In this document: in pieces, positions 55,201 to 64,000 of the stretch | How positions within the stretch are numbered: position 1 is the stretch's first letter | How the letters are laid out: every line of letters starts with the position of its first letter | NCBI GenBank assembly: GCA_964020155.1 | Contig: OZ026559.1 | Span: 686,845-750,844, forward strand | Reading direction: 5' to 3' | Source of the DNA: Chondrilla cf. caribensis | Lineage: Eukaryota; Porifera; Demospongiae; Chondrillida; Chondrillidae | Length of the DNA: 64,000 bases | The notes under the pieces: generated by a model | What the model saw: only the letters and a program-made list of their open reading frames with translations | What the model was told of the DNA's origin: nothing | The model's database searches: none | Made by a program: the position numbers and the translations under genes

Positions 55201-58200
55201 CTCATGGGAGAGGGGGCATGTCAACATGATATTTTATGGGAACTTATCTGTGGACATCTGCTAACTTATGAAACAGATTTCATCATAGCATAGCACCATC
55301 CTGCATATCTCGTGGGAGAGGGGGCATGTCGCCCTGATATTTTCAACAAATCTAGTTGGAGATGTGAACTAAGTTATGAAACACTTCCCATCACTTTGTG
55401 TTCTCTGTAACCCTTGTTATTCAAAGTGGTGCTATGGCCAAATTTTGTCCATAGCACCACAGTCAATGTATGGGGGAGAATATGGAAAAAATGCACTTAG
55501 CACCATCCTGCATATCTCGTGGGAGATGGGGCGTGTCACCCTGATATTTTCAACAAATCTAGTTGGAGATGTGAACTAAGTTATGAAACACTTCGCATCT
55601 CTTTGTATGCTCTGTAACCCTTGTTATTCAAAGTGGTGCTATGGCCAAATTTTGGCCATAGCACCATCCTGCATATCTCGTGGGAGAGGGGGCGTGTTGC
55701 CCTGATATTTTCAACAAATCTAGTTGGAGATGTGAACTAAGTTATGAAACACTTCCCATCACTTTGTGTACTCTATAACCCTTGTTATTCAAAGTGGTGC
55801 TATGGCCAAATTTTGGCCATACGTAGCACCACAGTCAATGTATGGGGGAGAATATGGAAAAATACACATAGCACCATCCTGCATATCTCATGGGAGATGG
55901 GGTGTGTCGCCCTGATATTTTCAACACATCTAGTTGGAGATGTGAACTAAGTTATGAAGCACTTCCCATCACTTTGTGTGCTCTGTAACCCTTGTTATTC
56001 AAGGTGGTGCTATGGCCATATTTTGGCCATACGTAGATTACAAAATTATTAAGCGCCTCCGGATGTAGTTATGGTTAGGGACCACCTACGGAGATTAAAT
56101 CTGTTTCATACGTTAGCAGATGTCCACAGATAAGTTCCCATAAAATATCATGTTGACATGCCCCCTCTCCCATGAGCTACGCAAAAGGTGCTTAGCATTT
56201 TTTTATCCTATACCTTCCCATATGTACATTAAATATTATTAAGCACCTCTGGATGTAGTTAGGGTTAGGGACCACCTACAGACATGGAACCTATTTCATA
56301 AGTTAGCAGATGTCCACAGCTAGATTCCTGTTAAATATCATGTTGACACGCCCCCTCTCTCATGAGATACGCAAAAAGGTGCTTAGCATTTTATCATCCT
56401 ATACCTTCCCATACCTTAAAATATTATTAAGCACCTCCGGATGTAGTTATGGTTAGGGACCACCTACGGAGATTAAATCTCTTTCATAAGTTAGCAGATG
56501 TCCACAACTAGGTTCCTATAAAATATCACGTTGACACGCCCCCTCTCCCATGAGCTATGCAAAAAGGTGCTTAGCATTTTTTCATCCTATACCTTCCCAT
56601 ACATTAAATATTATTAAGCACCTCCGGATGTAGTTATGGTTAGGGACCACCTACGGAGGTTAAATCTGTTTCATAAGTTAGCAGATGTCCACAACTAGGT
56701 TCCCATAAAATATCATGTTGACATGCCCCCGTCCCATGAGCTACGCAAAAAGGTGCTTAGCATTTTTTCATCCTATACCTTCCCATACATTAAATATTAT
56801 TAAGCACCTCCGGATGTAGTTATGGTTAGGGACCACCTACGGAGATTAAATCTCTTTCATAAGTTAGCAGATGTCCACAACTAGGTTCCCATAAAATATC
56901 ACGTTGACACGCCCCCTCTCCCATGAGCTACGCAAAAAGGTGCTTAGCATTTTCTCATCCTATACCTTCCCATACATTAAATATTATTAAGCACCTCCGG
57001 ATGTTGTTAGGGCTAGGGACCACCTACGGAGATGAAATTTGTTTCCCATACATTAAATATTATTACTATTATTATTATTTATATTATATTATTTATTTAT
57101 TTATTATTATATTATTATTATTAGGGTTACAGAGTACACAAAGTGATGGGAAGTGTTTCATAACTTAGTTCACATCTCCAACTAGATTTGTTGAAAATAT
57201 CAGGGCGACACGCCCCCTCTCCCACGAGATATGCAGGATGGTGCCATGGCCAAAATTTGGCCAAAGCACCACCTTGAATAACAAAGGTTACAGAGAACAC
57301 AAAGTGATGGGAAGTGTTTCATAACTTAGTTCGCATCTCCAACTAGATTTATTGAAAATATCAGGGCGACACGCCCCCTCTCCCACGAGATATGCAGGAT
57401 GGTGCTAAGTGCATTATTTTTTTTCCCTATTCTCCCCCATACATAGGATGAATAAATGCTAAGCACCTTTTTGCGTAGCTCATGGGACAGGGGGCGTGTC
57501 AACATGATAGTTAATGGGAATTTAGCTGTGGATCTCTGCTAACTTATGAAACAGGTTCCATGTCTGTAGGTGGTCCCTAACCATAACTACATCCGGAGGT
57601 GCTTAATAATATTTAATGTATGGGAAGGTATGGGATGAAAAAATGCTAAGCACCTTTTTGCGTAGCTCATGGGACAGGGGGCGTGTCAACATAATATTTT
57701 ATGGAAATCTAGCTGTGGATCTCTGCTAACTTATGAAACAGGTTCCATGTCCGTAGGTGGACCCTAACCATAACTACATCCGGGGGTGCTTAATAATATT
57801 TGAGATATAGGAAGGTATAGGATGAAAAAATGCTAAGCACCTTTTTGCGCAGCTCATGGGAGAGGGGGGTGGCAACATGATAGTTAATGGGAATCTAGTT
57901 GTGGACATCTGCTAACTTATGAAACAGATTTCATCTCTGTAGGTGGTCCCTAACCATAACTACATCCGGAGGTGCTTAATAATATTTCATGTATGGGAAG
58001 GTATAGGATCAAAAATGCTAAGCACCTTATTGCGTAGCTCATGGGGGAGGACACGTTTCAACATGATATTTTATGGGAACCTAGCTGTGGATCTATTCTA
58101 ACTTATGAAACAGTTTTCATCTTCGTAGGTGGTCCCTAACCCTAACTACATCCGGAAGTGTTTAAAAATATTTAATGTATGGGAAGGTATAGGATGAAAA

Positions 58201-58240
58201 ACCCTAAGCACGTTTTTGCGTAGTTCATGGGAGAGGGGGC
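46280..58240. repeat. About 12-kb satellite of units with inverted-repeat ends, two related families in both orientations
   Basis: Family A units of about 161 or 205 bp begin GGCCATAGCACCAC and end ATGGTGCTATGGCC. Every junction is therefore a near-perfect palindrome (for example 47104-47136). The 205-bp form carries an extra segment ending CATTGACTGTGGTGCTATGG. Family B units of about 187-192 bp run from TGCTAAGCACCTTTTTGCG to CCGGAGGTGCTTAATA, also with inverted ends. Family A fills about 46440-54040 in one orientation. B then occupies 54040-55280, A inverted 55280-56030, B inverted 56030-57050, A 57120-57430 and B 57430-58230. A (TTA)n stretch lies at 57050-57120. No gene is present. Confidence 0.93.
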
Positions 58241-59470
58241 GTGTGTCCTATCAGAAGGGCCATACTTGTTCCAGGAGTGTGCCTGTGCATTTGTATTTGT
58301 GCTATGATGCATCACGTGCACACAGGAGAGATCATGGTGCCAAGGAAAAGATTGACATTTTTTGCTTGTCACCACAAGGCCTATAGCACACTCAGCACGG
58401 TGTGTATGCATCCGAAATTGTGTTGGTGAGTTCAGTATGGACACTGGGCAGCGCTTGGTGATGTGAAATCACCTGAGTAATCACCACAAGGCATATTACA
58501 CAAAATATTATATTGGAATGTACATTCAAAATTACATGCATTATTATAATGTCTCATATGGGGATAATTTTGGATCGGTGACAAAACACAACTTTTTTGT
58601 TATCAGACGGACTGTACTAGTTCCAGGAGTGTGTCCATACATCAGTATTTGTACTGTGATGCATCATGTGCACACAGGAGAGGCCGTGGTGACAAGCGAT
58701 GAAAATTGACATTATTTTGCTTGTCACCACGAGGCCTATAGCACATTCAGAAGGGTGTGCATGTATCTGAAATTGTGTTGGTGAGTTTGGTATGGACACT
58801 GGGCAGCTCGTGGTGACCAGCAATGGAATGTGAAATTACCTGAGTGATCACCACAAGGTATATTACACATATATTAGAATATACGTATAGGAGAGAAAAT
58901 GCTAAGCACCTTTATGTGCCACCCATAAAGGCGTGTCGAGCTGATATTTTTACCAGATCTAGGTGGGGTGGTGTTAGGGATAATTTAGCTTGACCTAGTT
59001 GGGGATGTACGTAAACTAATGAACCAATTCCCATCTCTGTATGTGGCCTGTACGTAACCTTATGTAGAGACTGAGGTGCTTAATGTAAGGGAGAGTATAG
59101 GAGGTAAACACCACATACATTTCGGCATAGCTCATGGGGTAGGGGCATGTCAATTTGATATTTTAGCCATACCTAGCTGGGGATGTGAACTAACTTATGG
59201 AACAATTCCTATCTCAGCATATTTTGTAAACAATCAATAGCTCATGGGGTAGGGACATGTCAATTTGATATTTTAGCTGAACCTAGCTGTGGATGTAAAG
59301 TAACTTGTGAAGCAAGTCCAATATCCATCTCCCTATGTTGTCCGTAACAATAACATTCGGAAGTGCTTATTATTTTCCAATGCATAGGAGAGAATAGGAG
59401 AAAATAAGATTATATAAGCACCTTGCATAACGCATGGAATAGAATGCAAGTTAATCTTATTTGTAACAGC
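58240..59470. repeat. Flanking modules and decayed repeat units (right side)
   Basis: 58240-58870 holds two copies of the module also found at 45150-45870. 58890-59470 holds strongly decayed relatives of the AAGCACC family (GCTAAGCACCTTTATGTGCC, TAGCTCATGGGGTAGGG, GGATGTAAAGTAACTTGTGA). No gene is seen. Confidence 0.7.
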
Positions 59471-60016
59471 TAGGGTTTTGGTCTTACATTGTGTGCGCTC
59501 AGTAGTGTCTGTGGTGCTGTGGGGCTGAATTCTGCCTCAAGCACCAGATTTTCCAAATTACAAACTCAGCATATCTCGTGAATCAAATGTGCTATCGCAA
59601 TTCCAGAAATGGCCTCGTAATGCAGTGATGGAGGATTCGAATAAGTGCAAATACACGAAATTGCAAAAGATGTCCCTCTTTCAGATCCACTCACATAATA
59701 TTATGGTCACCTCAAAACACCTTCTTGGGAAGTTGTGTGTATGTGCGTACATACAAAAACAACTCCTCCAGGATAACTGAAGCATACATAAGCATAAAAT
59801 CAATATCATGCACGTTTAGCTAAAAATTTCACATCATATGACCACAATTTCATTACATAATTATTATTATACATACACATAATATGCAATAAAAATTCTA
59901 CATCAAGAGAAGTGATCACATACATATAATATTATTATGTACATATAAAATAAGTACCTGAAAAACACTAGAATTATATAATATTATATGTATGCCAGCA
60001 CAGTGTGCTTCATATG
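59471..60016. other. AT-rich spacer downstream of SPAG7
   Basis: No reading frame of interest or clear repeat was found. It should contain the SPAG7 3' UTR near 60016; no AATAAA on the minus strand was noticed. Confidence 0.4.
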
Positions 60017-61969
60017 TTAGTTATGGTCTGTTTCTGGGTCAATATTCTTCTTCTTCTTGGCCCTTATTTGGTTCATGGTCTCTTCGATTGATCGTACGTC
60101 GCGTTTTCTCTCACTGGGAACTGAAGTCAAGTGTGAGTGTGCATGTGGAATTGAGTCAGAGAAGAGTTTGAGGCTGTGTGTGGTTTACTCAGTCATGTAC
60201 AGGTCATCCACAATACTACTGGAATGCTCAACAATATTGCAAATATAACACTTACCCATTCCAAATTTAACATTCGGTTCTGCTTTTCTAGCAGCCTCCA
60301 ATCCAGTTTCAGACCCAATAATGTGTTTGTATTTGTCCTGATAGTGGGCAGAAGCAGGAACAAACTTTTCCTTGCTCTTCCTCCTTGCCTTGCTGTACTC
60401 CTCTTCAGTTTTATCCTTCTCTGAAAGTTCTCCTTGATCCTCGCTTTCTTCAGACTGTTGGTACTTTGAAGGGTCATACTCCTGCAAGAGATTCAGTCAC
60501 ACTACGAACTCAACTCAGCCATGAGGGTGTTATATGCAGGGGACTTGTTCACAGATAATCAATGCAACTCAGACAGGTGGCTGTAATATGCAGGGAACAT
60601 GTTCACAGATAATTTATGCAACTCAGACAGGTGGCTGTTATCTGCAGGGGACATGTTTAAATGCAAGGCTCTATTGTTTCTACTGTGCTTCAACTGGTCC
60701 CATATGTGGTCTCAATTGTGAGGTTCTACTGTACTTCAACTGGTCCCATAGGTGGTCTCAATTGTGAGGTTCTACTGCAGGAGATGTATGATGCAAGTAC
60801 TAGTAGGTGGAAGTGGTTGTTACAAAGAGGGAAATGCTCATGCATAATTCATGCACAACTGTGAAGGATTTTAAATGTCATGTAAAGATGGTTTTCATAA
60901 GTAGTGGCATGTCTACATACGACATGGAATGATACAGACACAAAACTATTCACAAACACAGTGCGGACCACAAATATGCAGTACCTCTCCGTTCCGTAGT
61001 GCTTGCAATTCCTCTTCACATGGTTGCTATGTGAAATGACATTGACAGTAGGATTTGCATGATTCAACATACAATACACTCTGTATCAGGGTTGCTATAT
61101 TCCCATGTCATGGTCTGCTTATTCCCAGTGTTTGCCTATTCTGGCCACCACTACCTTGTTCTGTCATCCCTACATTTTTTTTTCATTTTTAAGACTTTTG
61201 CATTTTATTTATAATGTGTACACAAGGTGAGTTGGTATGAAGACGAAGTCGGTCTAGGGTATCCAGACAAAATAAAACATGAGCGACACAGTAGAGGACA
61301 GTTTGGAGTAAAGGTTGAGAAATTGAACCCATGAAAACAGATCTGAGTTAGTGTTGGGCAATATACTGATATTTGCAGTTATTCAGGATATCCAAAGAAT
61401 ACCAATATAATATCATCAATGTTTGATCAGTATCAAGATATTGTAAACAATACATTATTGTGGGATTTGATATTTTCTGTTATAGCTGTAGACTGTCCAG
61501 GTGCGCTGCAGCAGTGATAAAGTTAGTTACCACTCTATCTTGCTGTTGCATGCCTAGACATTAGCCGTGTGAAGCTATTGCTGACTTCTAGAGAGAGGTT
61601 TCAAAATGTGTGAGCAAACAAGTGTAGCTGCAGACCAAATCAGAGAATAGCAGGATATTGATAGGGAATGTTTAGTAGAATATTCTCAAAAGGATGTCGT
61701 CCAGGACTAATCTGAATGTTGCATCAATCCTTCACTCACAGATTTAAACACCATGATGTACTTGTCGTAGCCTTCTTCTCCGAAGGAAAATGACACCAGG
61801 CTGGCCACCTCAGCAACGTCATGGACAATAGACCTCCACAGTTTGTCCATTGGAGGAAACTTAAGTCTTGTCTGAATGGGATCACATACGAATGTTTGAA
61901 TCTTATCTTCTATCTACGAACACAGGAAGAAAAAATGAAGTAGATAAGCGATTAAAAAGAAGCAAGAAG

Positions 61970-62000
<31 letters not shown>

Positions 62001-62462
62001 CATACATGTATGCACGATACCCACATACTAACAAGCACACTAGGACTCCAAAGTATGAAAGAGTATGCAAGAATATACAAGAGTATGCTAAATCTTCTGT
62101 ACCTCGATATAGATAGCTTCACTTTTACTTTAGAGTAGACATTTAACCTAAAATTAGGCTTCAGACACACATGTGAGCGAACCTTAGCACGGAAGTCTGC
62201 TTTCTTCTTTCTCTCTGCTTCCTGTTGTTTCTGAAGAGCAGATTTACCTGCAAAGAGAGGAAAATGTCCATGCAGTGACACGAAGGAGACAAAGCTATTC
62301 TTCACTACACGTGAAGAAGATTACAGTCCCTTCTTCTCGCGACCATGATTCACCATCTCTAGTACCGAACACTTATAAAGTACCGTTAGATTTTTTCTTC
62401 TGATTGATAGAAGGAACAGGCGGCTTGTCCATTTTGTCCAGAATTGACCCGAGAAGGTCCAT
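60017..62462 (-). CDS. SPAG7: Sperm-associated antigen 7 homologue (SPAG7)
   Basis: A conserved R3H-domain protein of poorly known function, expected to bind single-stranded nucleic acid. Exons (minus strand): 62462-62384, 62247-62183, 61913-61740, 61026-60985, 60481-60256 and 60120-60017. All phases match, giving 229 residues (human 227). Family landmarks are the start MDLLGSILDKMDKPP, the QKQQEAERKKKADFRAKV stretch, the R3H-like region KLWRSIVHDVAEVASLVSFS with GEEGYDKYIMVFK, then EELQALRNGEEYDP, the YQDKYKHIIG motif, and KRDVRSIEETMNQIRAKKK near the end. The intron between 61026 and 60481 contains 54-bp and 46-bp minisatellites. The assignment is confident; the biochemical role is not established by the sequence. 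Confidence 0.94.
60525..60665. repeat. 54-bp repeat, about 2.7 copies
   Basis: Units containing GGACTTGTTCACAGATAATC and AACTCAGACAGGTGGCTGTA in an intron of SPAG7. Confidence 0.88.
60680..60785. repeat. 46-bp minisatellite, inverted, about 2 copies
   Basis: Reverse complement of the units at 11997-12200 (TACTTCAACTGGTCCCATAG, GTGGTCTCAATTGTGAGGTT), in the same SPAG7 intron. Confidence 0.93.
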
Positions 62463-63201
62463 GTTGCTTCACTATGGATGAGTAATTTTGATACTGCTAC
62501 TTATACGGAACGTGCAATATTAGGAGAACTTATGCGACTACGTTTTAATGCAAGATCAACGCGAACGCAACGTAATTATGCGATTACGTCTTGTTAGCTA
62601 GACTCACAACGTCGTGGCCGACCTAAGGATGGACACTGCTGCAGCTGATAGTCTCAATCGCACAAAATTGAAATGTAACAAAATAGCACGAATACACTTG
62701 TACGTCAATCAGACTGGGGACGAATACTGATGCATGTACACCCTCCTGGAGGAGGTACATTCCTATTGGTGACCAACAATATGTATTTTGTCGCTAGTTA
62801 CAAAAAAGCTCCCCAATGTCCATATGATACACATAATAAGCATAATATTATACATATTCTCTTGTATGTAGATTTCAATGGAGTGCTATAGACCGCTTGG
62901 TGACTGGCCAGGTAGTTTTACACTTTGTTGCTGTTGACCATGGCTACTCTGGTGTCCATATGATGCATCTTAGCACAAATACTCGTGCATGTACACACTC
63001 CTAAAGGTAGTATGGACCTATTGTCTTCACTATTAGTATAATACATCATGTCGATATGCTCGATTGGTTCCTTAATAACTTACGATATCAAAAAATTACA
63101 CAAAGTACAACATGGTACATTACAGTATCAAATATTATAACAGACTAAATGAGAAGCTAGTAGAGAACTCCAACTGTTTAGATTATGAAGCTGTCTGATC
63201 T
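62463..63201. other. Intergenic spacer between SPAG7 and COX5B
   Basis: It contains the SPAG7 upstream region (62463-62700, with CG dinucleotides and repeated TTATGCGA-TACGT motifs). At about 62730-63000 lies sequence distantly like the modules at 45-46 and 58-59 kb (GGTGACTGGCCAGG, CATATGATGCATCTTAGC). The COX5B 3' UTR lies just below 63202. No gene is seen. Confidence 0.45.
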
Positions 63202-63786
63202 CTAGACCTTGGTGGATTTGGCTTCAATGAGCTGGAAGAAGTGTCCGCATTCGCAACGCTGTGGAGGCCCCTTCTTCAAAAGCATCCAGTTCACATAAGT
63301 CTGGTCGTCCTCACCTGCAGTGCATGGGGTACACACAGACAAGAATGAAGATTGACGGACGGGAAGCAAATATGATGTGAGAGTGATTTATCATTGCACA
63401 TGGATACTTGGACCCCACTTTTATACATTCACCTGTAGGTATTGTGACTCTCAATCTCATACACACTACCACCTTCCTCAATCTCAATCTCTCATTCTCA
63501 CAGATTACACACACCCCTCACTCTCAGATATACCCATATTTCTCACTCTCAGATATACCCACATTTCTCACTCTCAGATATACCTACATTTCTCACTCTC
63601 AAATACGTACACCCACATTTCTCACTCTCAGATATACCCACATTTCTCACTCTCAGATACACCCACACTACCTCTCCCACACATGTTCCATACTCTCTTA
63701 CATTCACCCACACCTCCCCACTCTACACAACTGTGAAGTGACCCATCCTAATACATAAACACATTTCTCCCACAACACACCCATGC

Positions 63787-63842
<56 letters not shown>

Positions 63843-63966
63843 CCATGCTTCCACCCATCCACTCACATATACATCCAACAATCCTCTCGTCAAACATGGA
63901 TGGGACTTTCCGGGGATTATCCACTGTGCCATGCGGTCCAGAGTTCACCTCCATGTTGAATGGATC
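63202..63966 (-). CDS. COX5B: Cytochrome c oxidase subunit 5B, last two exons (5' part outside window)
   Basis: Zinc-binding nuclear-encoded subunit of mitochondrial complex IV on the matrix side. Visible exons (minus strand): 63966-63867 and 63314-63202. They join through a split Cys codon (TATAT|GTGAGT ... CAG|GTGAGG). The product part reads DPFNMEVNSGPHGTVDNPRK, then SMFDERIVGCIC, EDDQTYVNWMLLKKGPPQRC and ECGHFFQLIEAKSTKV. This matches the family core (IVGCICEED ... QRC). The second cysteine pair is CxC (CEC) as in insect homologues, not the CxxC of mammals. The mitochondrial targeting peptide and the mature N-terminus lie beyond the right edge. Confidence 0.95.
63500..63690. repeat. 24-26-bp repeat CTCACTCTCAGATATACCCACATTT
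   Basis: About seven copies of a TCTCACTCTCAGATATACCC unit in the COX5B intron. A (CA)n tract (63789-63841) lies nearer the upstream exon's donor. Confidence 0.9.
63789..63841. repeat. (CA)n microsatellite
   Basis: About 52 bp of CA dinucleotides, about 25 bases inside the intron from the donor of COX5B exon 63966-63867. Confidence 0.9.
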
Positions 63967-64000
63967 CTGAACACAATGTAGTACAGAGGTACATATGTAT

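Noticed and set aside
46435..55950. Recurrent 66-81 residue frames (for example KHFPSLCVLCNPC) across the satellite
   Set aside because: They repeat with the satellite units, vary in frame and length, and have no gene structure or known similarity.

Overview
This is animal nuclear DNA, not bacterial. All protein genes are split by GT-AG introns, and every one I could name is a conserved eukaryotic housekeeping or germline gene. Introns and spacers are packed with (CA/GT)n microsatellites and tandem minisatellites. The short introns, the CECG-type end of the cytochrome c oxidase 5B protein and the mixture of families suggest an invertebrate, with a sponge-like or other early-branching metazoan as a guess I cannot prove.

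Layout, left to right. From 748 to 12799 (minus) lies a giant multi-Tudor-domain gene of the germline/piRNA type. It is cut off at its 3' end and shows 15 Tudor domains in the window, eleven of them complete in one 8.15-kb exon. Then come, all on the minus strand: a divergent homeodomain gene (13283-17298), ribosomal protein eS21/RPS21 (17419-18539), an NSE1-like subunit of the SMC5/6 complex (19427-22677), and a 16-exon nucleoporin NUP153 (23459-37246). A 452-bp head-to-head spacer separates NUP153 from PPP1R8/NIPP1 on the plus strand (37699-41554). An 18-kb gene-free block follows: a 49-bp satellite (41.7-44.9 kb), then a large array built from inverted-repeat-ended units of two related families in both orientations (about 46-58 kb), flanked by copies of a third module. 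The right end holds SPAG7 (60017-62462, minus) and the 3' part of COX5B (63202-63966, minus).

The genes do not form one pathway. NUP153 (nuclear pore basket), PPP1R8 (nuclear PP1 regulator), NSE1 (SMC5/6) and the homeodomain protein act in the nucleus; RPS21 acts in translation, COX5B in mitochondria, and the Tudor protein probably in germ granules.

The most unusual points are these. The NUP153 homologue has replaced nearly all FG repeats by LG repeats, and it carries a recent tandem duplication of its zinc-finger exon. At least six donor sites open directly into long (GT)n tracts. The NIPP1 homologue lacks the classical RVxF start, and the NSE1 homologue has a decayed RING. The same four minisatellite families recur in introns or flanks of different genes. 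The large satellite is made of tandem units with palindromic, MITE-like ends. Exon limits were placed by eye from splice signals, reading phase and family similarity; no search or transcript data were available.
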